From Rhodocyclaceae bacterium (GTDB lineage: Bacteria > Pseudomonadota > Gammaproteobacteria > Burkholderiales > Rhodocyclaceae): a stretch of 64,000 nucleotides of DNA. Positions 20,479 through 27,763 of the stretch are shown piece after piece. The stretch is from assembly GCA_013791905.1 (NCBI GenBank), contig VMSX01000030.1, forward strand, positions 476,044 through 540,043, given 5' to 3'. The position numbers and the translations under genes were made by a program. Positions within the stretch are counted from its first letter, which is position 1. The number at the start of each line of letters is the position of its first letter. The notes beneath the pieces are model-generated. The model did no database searches, had not been told where the DNA came from, and was given only the letters and a program-made list of their open reading frames with translations.

Positions 20479-20976
20479 TTAAGCGGTAGCCATCAACGAA
20501 ATACGTCGCGGCTGACGGGCAGAACCATTCTTCTGCTGCACATTGGCCGCATTTTCGGCGCAAGGCGTGCCATGCTGCTGGAGCACCAACTCTTCAAGAT
20601 TCACCGAGCTCAGGTATTCGTACATGCGCGTATTGAGACCGGTCCACAGGCTGTGCGTCATGCAGGGATGATTATCATCGTGGCAATTGCCCATCCCGCC
20701 GCAGCCGGTAGCATCGAGGGGTTCATCGACCGCACTGATAATGGCAGCGACGGAGACACTCGACATGGGCTTGGCCAAAGTGTAACCACCCCCTGGACCG
20801 CGCGTGCTCGCTACCAGTTCGTTGCGGCGCAGCTTGCCGAATAATTGTTCAAGATAGGACAGGGATATTTTCTGACGTTCGGCAATACTGGCCAGAGTCA
20901 CCGGCCCGCCGTGCTGGCGTAGCGCCATGTCAATCATTGCGGTTACCGCAAAACGTCCTTTGGTCGTCAATCTCAT
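20479..20976 (-). CDS. iscR: Fe-S responsive transcriptional regulator IscR
   Basis: 165 residues, Rrf2 family. Winged helix at about 1-80 (MRLTTKGRFAVTAMIDMAL), then the [2Fe-2S] ligands C92, C98, C105 and H108 (GCGGMGNCHDDNHPCMTH). With cluster bound it represses the isc operon; apo-IscR controls other targets. First gene of the operon. A candidate type 1 site overlaps its promoter at 21054-21086. Confidence 0.96.
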   Translation of the reverse strand: MRLTTKGRFAVTAMIDMALRQHGGPVTLASIAERQKISLSYLEQLFGKLRRNELVASTRGPGGGYTLAKPMSSVSVAAIISAVDEPLDATGCGGMGNCHDDNHPCMTHSLWTGLNTRMYEYLSSVNLEELVLQQHGTPCAENAANVQQKNGSARQPRRISLMATA

Positions 20977-21053
20977 GGGGGTACCTCGCGTTTGGTCTCG
21001 TTGGAGTGCTGTGAATGATGTGTCGGTCTAGTTACATTCCGACCGATACTTTC

Positions 21054-21086
21054 AAGATATAGTTCCCGATCAAATTAGTCAACTAT
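21054..21086 (-). promoter_or_regulatory. isc operon promoter with overlapping candidate IscR site
   Basis: On the minus strand TTGACT (21082-21077) and TATCTT (21059-21054) are separated by 17 bp, about 80 bp before iscR. The interval 21062-21086 reads ATAGTTGACT at its upstream end and fits the E. coli type 1 IscR consensus with about three mismatches. The site overlaps the cysE stop codon, so this promoter sits inside the 3' end of the upstream gene. Confidence 0.6.
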
Positions 21087-21827
21087 TTTGGATAAGTATT
21101 TTGGATCGAACTTGTCTGCAGTAGCGACATCATCCTCGACCGACACACCAGCACGCTCGATAACCTTGAGCAGCGTTTCGATGCGGCGATCGGTTTCCAC
21201 GGCGTGATCGAGGAGACCGTGAATCGCCATGGCCAGCGGGTCGTCTTCGTTGCGCGTGACCGCATAAGCCGAAAACCCGAGGTTTTCGGCCTTTTCCTGA
21301 CGCAACAGTTCCTGACCTGGCTGGATGACCCGTGCCGGGATGCCCACCGCCGTTGCACCAGGTGGCACATCGCGGACCACTACGGAATTCGAGCCGACCT
21401 TGGCGCCCTCGCCCACCGTGATTGGCCCCAGTATCTTGGCGCCGGCGCCGATCACCACACCAGTATCCAGCGTTGGGTGACGCTTGCCCTTGTTCCAGGA
21501 GGTACCACCCAGCGTCACCCCGTGATACAGCGTGCACTCGTCGCGGATCTCGGCCGTTTCACCAATCACCACACCCATGCCATGGTCGATGAACACGCGC
21601 CGGCCGATGGTCGCGCCCGGATGGATTTCGATGCCGGTGATAAAACGAGTGACATGCGAAGTCAGCCGCGCCAGCCAGCGCAAACGATGGCCCCACAACC
21701 AATGCGCAAGCCTGTGCAGTGTCAATGCGTGAAAACCCGGATAGCAGGTCAGCACCTCCCAGGTGGAGCGGGCAGCGGGGTCGCGTTCAAAAACGCAGGC
21801 AATATCTTCTCGCAGGCGGTTAAACAT
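21075..21827 (-). CDS. cysE: Serine O-acetyltransferase
   Basis: Makes O-acetylserine from serine and acetyl-CoA, the first step of cysteine synthesis. 250 residues: N-terminal helical part, then left-handed beta-helix hexapeptide repeats (about 60-180) with [29 protein letters not shown] and [25 protein letters not shown]. The last residues overlap the isc promoter. Cysteine supply placed next to cysteine desulfurases is a recurrent, sensible arrangement. Confidence 0.95.
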   Translation of the reverse strand: MFNRLREDIACVFERDPAARSTWEVLTCYPGFHALTLHRLAHWLWGHRLRWLARLTSHVTRFITGIEIHPGATIGRRVFIDHGMGVVIGETAEIRDECTLYHGVTLGGTSWNKGKRHPTLDTGVVIGAGAKILGPITVGEGAKVGSNSVVVRDVPPGATAVGIPARVIQPGQELLRQEKAENLGFSAYAVTRNEDDPLAMAIHGLLDHAVETDRRIETLLKVIERAGVSVEDDVATADKFDPKYLSKIVD

Positions 21828-21921
21828 TGAGGTCAGTCAAAGCCCTATAAGGAATGGGTGAATTCTAGAATTCCCGATAATGTCGGTCAACTTATCAGGC
21901 TTTATGGGGGGTTCGGATTCT

Positions 21922-22731
21922 TTAATCCTCGCCCTTGGAATCTGCCGTCTTATGTCGCCGGCCGGTCGACTGGCGAAACGAGGCCAGCAAGCCACGCAGA
22001 ATGCTGACCTCTTCTGTTTCGAGGCCGCTTCTGGCAAACAAGCGACGCAAGCGCAACATCAAGCGTCCCGGCCGTTCGGGGTCGAGAAAACCCGAGTCGA
22101 CGGCCGAGGCTTCAAAATGCTTCAACAGTCCCTCAATCTCTTCATGCGTTGCCGGCACACCAGCACCGGCAATCGTCGGCACCGGCAAGCTGCCGCACAG
22201 CGCCAGACGCAGTTCATAACAGATCACCTGTACCGCCGCAGCCAGGTTCAGCGACGAATAGTCGGGGTTGGCCGGGATCATCGCCCAGCGGCCGCACTGC
22301 GACAGTTCCTCGTTCGACAGCCCGGAAGTTTCGTTGCCGAACACCAAGGCAATCTCGCCGCCACCTTCAGCAACATCCCGCGCAGCCACGACGGCAAGCT
22401 CGGCGGCAGCATCGCGCGCCCACAACGGCTCGGTCGCCAGTTCGCGCCGCCGCGCCGTCAGGGCCAGCGCCAGAACCGTGCCGCCAAGGGCTTCCTGGAG
22501 TGTAGAGCAGACTTGGGCAGCGGCCAGCACATCATCTGCGCCAGCAGCCATCGCGATAGCCTGCGGATCGGGGAATATCTTCGGATTAACCAGCACCAGA
22601 CGTGAAAACCCCATCGTCCGCATGGCCCGCGCCGCCGCGCCGATGTTTCCCGGATGGCTCGTGTGGGAAAGCACGACGCGGACGCGGCGCATGGATTCCG
22701 GCACGGCAGGTGCTGACAGTTTAGAATTCAT
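21922..22731 (-). CDS. trmJ: tRNA (cytidine/uridine-2'-O-)-methyltransferase TrmJ
   Basis: SPOUT-class enzyme methylating position 32 of tRNAs. Motifs of the trefoil knot: SHPGNIGAAARAMRTMGF near the start, ALVFGNETSGLSNEEL and NPDYSSLNLAAAVQVICYEL. The length of 269 residues assumes the ATG at 22731 (MNSKLSAP); in-frame ATGs at 22749 and 22770 are alternatives and none has a strong ribosome site. Divergent from suhB. Confidence 0.92.
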   Translation of the reverse strand: MNSKLSAPAVPESMRRVRVVLSHTSHPGNIGAAARAMRTMGFSRLVLVNPKIFPDPQAIAMAAGADDVLAAAQVCSTLQEALGGTVLALALTARRRELATEPLWARDAAAELAVVAARDVAEGGGEIALVFGNETSGLSNEELSQCGRWAMIPANPDYSSLNLAAAVQVICYELRLALCGSLPVPTIAGAGVPATHEEIEGLLKHFEASAVDSGFLDPERPGRLMLRLRRLFARSGLETEEVSILRGLLASFRQSTGRRHKTADSKGED

Positions 22732-22827
22732 ATTTTCCAGTTCCGGCATTTCGCCTGCCCACCCAGGCATTAAGCCTTTTCAAATTCATTATCGTTTGGG
22801 CCAAGCGCCCTGATTGCCACTGCCGCC

Positions 22828-23634
22828 ATGCATCCAATGCTCAACACCGCCATCAAGGCCGCGCGCCGCGCCGGTAGTCTCATCAACCGCGCCAGCCTTG
22901 ATATCAGCCAGATCAAGGTCAACACCAAACAGCAAAATGACTTCGTCACCGAAGTTGATCGCGCCGCCGAAGCCACCATCATCGAAACCTTGCGCGAAGT
23001 CTACCCCAGCCATGCCATTCTGGCCGAGGAGTCAGGCGACTCCCGGCCCGACGCCGATAGCGAATATCAGTGGATCATCGACCCACTCGACGGCACCACC
23101 AACTTCATCCACGGCTTTCCGCAATACGCCATTTCCATCGCGCTGGCCCACAAGGGCGCGCTGACGCAAGCTGTCATCTTCGACCCCAACCGCAATGAAC
23201 TATTCACTGCCAGCAAAGGTGGAGGCGCTTTCCTCAACGACAAGAGAATCCGCGTCAGCAACCGCGCCAAAATCGACGAGGCCCTGCTCGGCACCGGCTT
23301 CCCCTACCGCATGTTCGACCACGTCGACGCTTACCTGGCGATCTTCAAGGACATGACGCGCCGCTGCGCCGGCGTGCGCCGTCCGGGCGCCGCATCGCTC
23401 GATCTGGCCTATGTTGCCGCCGGCCGTCTCGACGGCTTCTGGGAATTCGGCCTGGCCCCCTGGGACATGGCGGCCGGCGCCCTGCTGATCATCGAAGCCG
23501 GCGGACTGGTCAGCGACCTCGCCGGCGAAAGCGACTACCTCAATACCGGCAACATCGTCGGCGGCAATCCGAAAGTCTTCAACCAACTGTTGCAGGCCAT
23601 CCAGCCACATCGCACCGCCGCCCTGCAGGCGTAA
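22828..23634 (+). CDS. suhB: Inositol-1-monophosphatase family protein SuhB
   Basis: 268 residues. Metal-binding signature [12 protein letters not shown] at about 86-97, EESGD upstream of it, and the C-terminal [15 protein letters not shown]. Hydrolyses inositol phosphates and in enterobacteria also joins the rRNA antitermination complex. Followed by the dispersed repeat copy C. Confidence 0.95.
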   Translation: MHPMLNTAIKAARRAGSLINRASLDISQIKVNTKQQNDFVTEVDRAAEATIIETLREVYPSHAILAEESGDSRPDADSEYQWIIDPLDGTTNFIHGFPQYAISIALAHKGALTQAVIFDPNRNELFTASKGGGAFLNDKRIRVSNRAKIDEALLGTGFPYRMFDHVDAYLAIFKDMTRRCAGVRRPGAASLDLAYVAAGRLDGFWEFGLAPWDMAAGALLIIEAGGLVSDLAGESDYLNTGNIVGGNPKVFNQLLQAIQPHRTAALQA

Positions 23635-23639
23635 CCCAG

Positions 23640-23795
23640 GCCCGCCCCTCCCGGCCTCCCCTCGCGGGGAGGTGACTTTTAGCTCGCTGCGCTCGTCTAT
23701 CACGGGGAGCCCCCGTTCGTGGTTGGGCGCGGACTGCGGCTTTCGCCGCGTGTCGCCTTGCCTTGGGGCGGCCCGGCGGCAAGGCTGCCAATGTG
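23640..23795 (+). repeat. Intergenic dispersed repeat (copy C)
   Basis: Between suhB and tRNA-Gly: GCCCGCCCCTCCC, CTCCCCTCGCGGGGAG hairpin, GCTCGCTGCGCTCG, TATCACGGGG, CGCGGACTGCGGC, CGCGTGTCGCCTTG and GGGGCGGCCCGGCGG. The same word order appears at 9865-9985 and inverted at 12545-12700. Confidence 0.7.
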
Positions 23796-23824
23796 ATAAG
23801 TAAAATAAATTTGTCGTCAGTCGG

Positions 23825-23852
23825 TTGACAGCAAACAAAGCGCCGGTACAAT
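23825..23852 (+). promoter_or_regulatory. Promoter of the tRNA-Gly gene
   Basis: TTGACA at 23825-23830 and TACAAT at 23847-23852 with a 16-bp spacer, 11 bp before the tRNA. Confidence 0.65.
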
Positions 23853-23863
23853 GCGCACCTCTC

Positions 23864-23939
23864 GCGGGAGTAGCTCAGTTGGTAGAGCGATACCTTGCCA
23901 AGGTATAGGTCGAGAGTTCGAGACTCTTCTCCCGCTCCA
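23864..23939 (+). tRNA. tRNA-Gly (GCC)
   Basis: 76 nt with encoded CCA. Acceptor stem GCGGGAG/CTCCCGC, D-arm AGCTCAGTTGG, anticodon loop TTGCCAA (GCC), T-arm GAGAGTTCGAGACTC. Reads codon GGC and, by wobble, GGU. Confidence 0.97.
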
Positions 23940-23946
23940 GCACACT

Positions 23947-23973
23947 GGGGGAAAGCAATGCTTTCCCCCTTTT
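23947..23973 (+). terminator. Hairpin between tRNA-Gly and tRNA-Cys
   Basis: GGGGGAAAGC / GCTTTCCCCC stem with a minimal loop followed by TTTT. Could terminate or mark processing of the tRNA transcript. Confidence 0.65.
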
Positions 23974-24014
23974 ATCTTCAAAGTCCCAGGCCGAAGTTCC
24001 AGCCGATGGGCAGC

Positions 24015-24088
24015 GGCGCGATGGCAGAGTGGTTATGCAGCGGCCTGCAAAGCCGTGTACCTCGGTTCGATTCCGGGTCGCGCCTCCA
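24015..24088 (+). tRNA. tRNA-Cys (GCA), prophage target gene
   Basis: 74 nt with encoded CCA. Acceptor GGCGCGA/TCGCGCC, anticodon loop CTGCAAA (GCA), T-arm CGGTTCGATTCCG. Its 3' part from the anticodon stem onward is duplicated at 63431, so the intact copy is kept at the left prophage junction. Confidence 0.97.
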
Positions 24089-24092
24089 AATA
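24041..24092 (+). repeat. attL, left prophage attachment site
   Basis: 52 bp identical to 63431-63482, spanning the tRNA-Cys from the anticodon stem to 4 bp beyond the CCA. Flanking bases differ on both sides, which sets the repeat limits. Confidence 0.95.
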
Positions 24093-24113
24093 ATTCCCTG
24101 ATAAATCAAAGAC

Positions 24114-24142
24114 AAGCCCGCGTATTGCGGGCTTTTTCTTTT
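24114..24142 (+). terminator. Intrinsic terminator just inside attL
   Basis: AAGCCCGC/GCGGGCTT stem with a GTATT loop and TTTTTCTTTT tail. Lies on the phage side of attL and now terminates the tRNA-Cys transcript. Confidence 0.8.
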
Positions 24143-24255
24143 GCGGTTTTGCTTGCTAAAAGGTGGGGAAACGGGGCAGAATGTGGCAAAAGCCACCCGC
24201 AAAAGGTGGCATTCCACCCGGAATATGGAGGATTGTCCGTGTACGCGAGTTTGTC

Positions 24256-25371
24256 ATGGCGATGAAAAGGCGCAAGGCCGGTGCCTGGGAATACTGCATC
24301 AAGCGCCAGGGCCTGCTGCCGCGCCCGGTGTATTTGAGATTCAAGGATGAGGCCGAGGGTGACGCCTATATCGCGCGCCTTGAAAAGCTGCTTGATGCCG
24401 GGCAGGTGCCGCCCGAGTTCGCGCGTGCCGCCGATGCGCCGGTGACAATTGGCGAGGCGATCGACAGTTATTGCGTCAAGGTATCTGTGCCGGATTCGGA
24501 TGAGCGCGTGCTGATCTCGATGGGCAAGTCCATCGGCAATGTGGCGCTGTCGCAGATCGATTACGCATGGGGCGAGCGTTTCGTGAAGTCGGCCAAGCAG
24601 GTCGGGCAGCTTGCGCCTTCGACGATCCGCCACCAGGTCGGGGCGATGGCGCGCATGTTCGACTTTCTGTTGCGCCGTGGTGAGTTGGTGAGCAACCCGC
24701 TGCGCTTGCTGCCGAAGGGGTATGCCAGTTACACGCCGGGCGATTCGGCGGTGCTGGCGGCCATTGGCAAGGATGCGCGAGAGGATCAGTCACGCGATCG
24801 GCGCATGAGCGTAGACGAGGAAGCGGCCATCCGGCGCATCTTTGATTTCGAGAAGCCGGAAGGCAAGGAGCGGGCCTTTGCCTTGCCCGAGCGCGACAAA
24901 CTGCTGCTGCTGTTCGATCTGGCGCTTGAGACCGCCATGCGCTTGCGGGAGTGCTACACGCTGACGCTTGACCAGATCGATCTGCCACGCCGCACGATCT
25001 TTCTGGATAGGACGAAGAACGGCGACAATCGCCAGGTGCCGCTGTCGAGCGTGGCGGTCAAGGCGCTTGAACCATACGGAGGAGACGCGCGCAATGGTCT
25101 GGTGTTCCCTTGGTGGGATGGCGACCCGTCCGAGGCGTCGCTGCGGCGCACGACATCCCGACTATCGCGCGCCTTCGCGCGGATCGCCGATGCGGCCGGC
25201 TGCGGCGACTTGCGCTTTCATGACTTGCGCCACGAGGCGACTAGCCGCCTGTTTGAGAAAACAACGCTATCGGAGTTCGAGATTGCCAAGATCACCGGCC
25301 ATCGCAGCCCGCGCATGCTGATGCGCTACGCCAATTTGCGCGGATCCAATCTCGCTGAAAAACTGTGGTGA
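24256..25371 (+). CDS. int: Phage tyrosine integrase
   Basis: Catalyses site-specific integration into and excision from tRNA-Cys. 371 residues from the ATG at 24256 (MAMKRRKAGAWEYCIKRQG); a longer frame from 24163 is possible. An N-terminal arm-binding and SAM-like core domain covers about 1-170. The catalytic domain has the first arginine in ETAMRLRECYTL, then HDLRHEATSRLF, TGHRSP and the nucleophile tyrosine in MLMRYANL. Reads inward from attL, the usual place for this integrase type. It is unrelated in detail to the second recombinase at 62085. Confidence 0.93.
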   Translation: MAMKRRKAGAWEYCIKRQGLLPRPVYLRFKDEAEGDAYIARLEKLLDAGQVPPEFARAADAPVTIGEAIDSYCVKVSVPDSDERVLISMGKSIGNVALSQIDYAWGERFVKSAKQVGQLAPSTIRHQVGAMARMFDFLLRRGELVSNPLRLLPKGYASYTPGDSAVLAAIGKDAREDQSRDRRMSVDEEAAIRRIFDFEKPEGKERAFALPERDKLLLLFDLALETAMRLRECYTLTLDQIDLPRRTIFLDRTKNGDNRQVPLSSVAVKALEPYGGDARNGLVFPWWDGDPSEASLRRTTSRLSRAFARIADAAGCGDLRFHDLRHEATSRLFEKTTLSEFEIAKITGHRSPRMLMRYANLRGSNLAEKLW

Positions 25372-25373
25372 CT

Positions 25374-25544
25374 TCAGCCCGCCACCAGCCACACAGCCCC
25401 AGCCCCGACCAGGCACCCAACCGCAAACGCCACCACCAGCAGGCGCTTGACAGCGCGGGCCAGGGACTCGCCGAAGGCGTCGTCTTCGTTGATCATGATC
25501 AACACCCACTCGGCCATGTCAGTACACGGGATCTTCGGGGCCAT
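25374..25544 (-). CDS. Small single-span membrane protein
   Basis: 56 residues (MAPKIPCTDMAEWV start at 25544) with one C-terminal hydrophobic helix AVKRLLVVAFAVGCLVGAG. Last gene of the leftward late operon, beside the convergent integrase. Possibly a lysis accessory; no family recognised. Confidence 0.5.
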   Translation of the reverse strand: MAPKIPCTDMAEWVLIMINEDDAFGESLARAVKRLLVVAFAVGCLVGAGAVWLVAG

Positions 25545-25725
25545 CACTCCACCGCTTATGGGGCGGCAGTGGGGTGAATTCCGGGCAGTTGTCGCCGATG
25601 ACGATGGCCTGATAGTGGCGCGTCCAGGTGCCAGGGGTGATGGGCGGTGCATTGAAATCGCTCTTCGCGCACTTGGTCATCAGCGGGCAGGCCCAGCCGT
25701 GGCAGATGCCGATGGGGGAATTCAT
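25519..25725 (-). CDS. Small phage protein of unknown function
   Basis: 68 residues starting MNSPIGICHGWACPLMTKC, with a cysteine cluster in the first 20 positions and a Pro-rich remainder. Its start overlaps the Rz1-like stop by 4 bp and its end overlaps the next small gene. Function unknown. Confidence 0.5.
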   Translation of the reverse strand: MNSPIGICHGWACPLMTKCAKSDFNAPPITPGTWTRHYQAIVIGDNCPEFTPLPPHKRWSDGPEDPVY

Positions 25726-26048
25726 GGCGCGGCCCAGATGCTTTTTGCCCAGCGCTGGATGGCCAGCAGGCGGCTGCGCAGGTCGTTGGCGATCTCGCCG
25801 TTGATGGCGAGATTGTCGAGCAGGTCTTCGGGCGTCACGTCACCGGGCGGCAGATAGACTGGCGGCGGGACGGGGGCGGTGATCTCGATTGGCGCGTAGG
25901 GTTGCGGGGAGGCCGATATCGAGGGCGCTGTCCCACAGCCCGACAAAATCAGCACTAAAGCGCACAGGGACAGCACCAGCAGCAGTTCGCCCGGCGTCAA
26001 GTCCGGGGCCACAGACCACCAGCGGTTCGGATTGCGGTCGTGTCGCAT
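25722..26048 (-). CDS. Rz1-like outer-membrane spanin lipoprotein
   Basis: 108 residues with an N-terminal hydrophobic segment ending in a lipobox (LILSGC, lipid-carrying C38) and a proline-rich stretch after it, the look of an o-spanin. It starts inside the Rz-like gene in another frame, the classical Rz/Rz1 arrangement. With Rz it would fuse inner and outer membranes in the last step of lysis. Confidence 0.7.
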   Translation of the reverse strand: MRHDRNPNRWWSVAPDLTPGELLLVLSLCALVLILSGCGTAPSISASPQPYAPIEITAPVPPPVYLPPGDVTPEDLLDNLAINGEIANDLRSRLLAIQRWAKSIWAAP

Positions 26049-26307
26049 GCTTGAGTCTCCTTTGATATTCGGTGCGATCGGTGGCAGCCTGCTCCTGGTC
26101 TGCGGCGCGCAGGCCGTGGATAACCTGCATGGCTGCCGCCCAGCCGTCGACGGTGGCGACATAGGTGGCGTGCGTGGTGCGCTCGGCATCGAGGCGGGCG
26201 GCGTCTTCTTTCCAGCCGCGCATCTTCCACCCGCCCGCGGCGGATACCGCCAGCGCGACGGCGATGGCAGTGGCGCGCAGGATGGCGGGCGATGGCAGCG
26301 GGATCAC
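25840..26307 (-). CDS. Rz-like inner-membrane spanin
   Basis: 155 residues: one N-terminal membrane helix (AILRATAIAVALAVSAAGGW) and a charged, helical periplasmic part (about 28-90). The C-terminal 70 codons overlap the Rz1-like lipoprotein in a different frame. Four-base overlap with the endolysin upstream completes a holin-endolysin-Rz-Rz1 lysis cassette. Confidence 0.7.
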   Translation of the reverse strand: MIPLPSPAILRATAIAVALAVSAAGGWKMRGWKEDAARLDAERTTHATYVATVDGWAAAMQVIHGLRAADQEQAATDRTEYQRRLKHATRPQSEPLVVCGPGLDAGRTAAGAVPVRFSADFVGLWDSALDIGLPATLRANRDHRPRPAASLSAAR

Positions 26308-26651
26308 ATCACACCTTCGTACTCGAAGGAATAGTGGTTTCCATCTGGTCGCCTGAAATCACCACCCCAGCGCGCCAGCGGGTGCTGCTGCTTCCACCAC
26401 TCGCCAAGCGCGCGATGCGACTCGGTGTCGTCGCGGTACTTGCCATCCTTGAATAGATTGAAGTCGCGCGCCAGGCGCAGCTTGTGCGCGCTTTTCGGGT
26501 GTCCATACCCCTTACTTTCGCCAAGGTTCCCGAATACGCGCGGGTCCCGATAGGCATCGCCATTGGTCACTTCATAGCCAAGCTCGCGGGCCTTTGCAGG
26601 AATGCCGCTCGACAATATGGCGAATTCTGATTGGAGTTTTCTTAGGGTCAT
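26304..26651 (-). CDS. Endolysin, M15 family L,D-peptidase
   Basis: 115 residues. Zinc ligands fit the VanY/M15C pattern: H56 in PKSAHKLRLARD, D63, and H106 in PDGNHYSF; GDAYRDPRVFG precedes them. Cuts peptide cross-links of peptidoglycan during lysis. Overlaps the holin gene by 4 bp upstream and Rz downstream. Confidence 0.9.
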   Translation of the reverse strand: MTLRKLQSEFAILSSGIPAKARELGYEVTNGDAYRDPRVFGNLGESKGYGHPKSAHKLRLARDFNLFKDGKYRDDTESHRALGEWWKQQHPLARWGGDFRRPDGNHYSFEYEGVM

Positions 26652-26974
26652 GGCGTCTTGTCCGTTACCTTGCCGAAGCGCGCCTCGGCCCAGCGCTCGA
26701 ATATATAAATGGCGCGGCTGCCCATGTGGCCGCTGATGCCGACCAGCGCGGCGGTGACCAGCGGCGGCGTGCCGGTGTGCTCGCACAGCCAGAAGGTGAG
26801 GATGCCGGCGAAGGCGCTGGTCATCAGCTCGCCGATCAATTCCATGATGTTGAATGGCCGCGTGTCACCGGAATTGCGCTTGCGCAGCCAGCTGACAGCG
26901 CCGCCCCAGGCCGAAAGCAGGATCACCCATGTGTAGGTGACGAGGGCGAAATTTGTGGGGTCTTTTTCAGGCAA
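26648..26974 (-). CDS. Holin, LydA-like family
   Basis: 108 residues with two or three hydrophobic segments (TYTWVILLSAWGGAVSWL; ELMTSAFAGILTFWL; PLVTAALVGISGHMGSRAI), a charged N-terminus and C-terminus. This resembles the P1 LydA holin group. Forms the membrane lesion that releases the endolysin. Confidence 0.8.
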   Translation of the reverse strand: MPEKDPTNFALVTYTWVILLSAWGGAVSWLRKRNSGDTRPFNIMELIGELMTSAFAGILTFWLCEHTGTPPLVTAALVGISGHMGSRAIYIFERWAEARFGKVTDKTP

Positions 26975-27185
26975 GGCGCTCTCCTTCGTCGGGTTCGATG
27001 TTCTTTTCGCAGTGGTTTTTGTCGAACAAATCCATGAAGCGGCACAGCACGCAGCCCCAGCGGCGGCCCTTGCGCTGCGCTTTGGCGGCGCGGCTGGATA
27101 CGGTTTCGTCCGGGTCGCCGCGCATAAACACGACGTTGATGCCCTGATCGAACCAGATGATGATGTTCCAGAGGTAAGCCTTCAT
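26967..27185 (-). CDS. Conserved small phage protein
   Basis: 72 residues beginning MKAYLWNIIIWFDQGINVV; includes GDPDETVSSRAAKAQRKG and two cysteines in the C-terminal half. Lies between tail fibre assembly gene and holin, overlapping both by a few bases. A GTG at 27191 is an alternative start. Function unknown. Confidence 0.6.
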   Translation of the reverse strand: MKAYLWNIIIWFDQGINVVFMRGDPDETVSSRAAKAQRKGRRWGCVLCRFMDLFDKNHCEKNIEPDEGERLA

Positions 27186-27763
27186 GGCCACACCATCGCC
27201 GGCAGTTCGGCCAGCAGTTCAGCGGCGGTCGGGATCGGGCGGGTGCCGGCCTGTACGTCGGCGAGCACCTGGTAGCAGTGCGCCCACACCGCATCGCGCC
27301 AGACGACACCGGCGTTACCCTCGGCCGAGAATGTCGGGTTTGTGCTGGCGGCGTAGCTGGCCAACGACAGAACGCCGTCATAGCTGCGGGTGCGCGCCTC
27401 GGCATCGAGGTGCGACTGCACGGCGGCCGTCACTTGCGCCACGATCTCTTCAGCCGTGGGCGGCGGCGGCGGGTTGTCGACCCACTGCAGCGTCGTCCAG
27501 TCCCAGACGTGAGACTGGCTGGGCGGCATACCTTGCGGTGCGATGGCCTGCGTTGCCAGGTCAAGTACGTACACCCCCAGCGCGCCGGACCAGTCGTAGG
27601 CCATGATCGCCGTATCGATGGCCGGATCGTTCGCCGCTGCGATATCCGGCACGCGGCACAGCATCATCACGTCGGTCAGCGCACCAGCCGGAGCCACGCG
27701 CTTACGCAGGGTCATGGTCGAAACGTCGAGGGCGGTTTCGAGAATGCGCGTCATAGCCATCAT
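27182..27763 (-). CDS. Probable tail fibre assembly or tail-tip accessory protein
   Basis: 193 residues. The middle WDWTTLQWVDNPPPPPTAEE is typical of tail-fibre assembly-like proteins, followed by a helical C-terminal part (VTAAVQSHLDAEARTRSYD, then WRDAVWAHCYQVL). Start ATG at 27763 overlaps the stop of the large tail-tip protein. Probably a chaperone for, or appendage of, the adhesin encoded just upstream. Confidence 0.65.
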   Translation of the reverse strand: MMAMTRILETALDVSTMTLRKRVAPAGALTDVMMLCRVPDIAAANDPAIDTAIMAYDWSGALGVYVLDLATQAIAPQGMPPSQSHVWDWTTLQWVDNPPPPPTAEEIVAQVTAAVQSHLDAEARTRSYDGVLSLASYAASTNPTFSAEGNAGVVWRDAVWAHCYQVLADVQAGTRPIPTAAELLAELPAMVWP

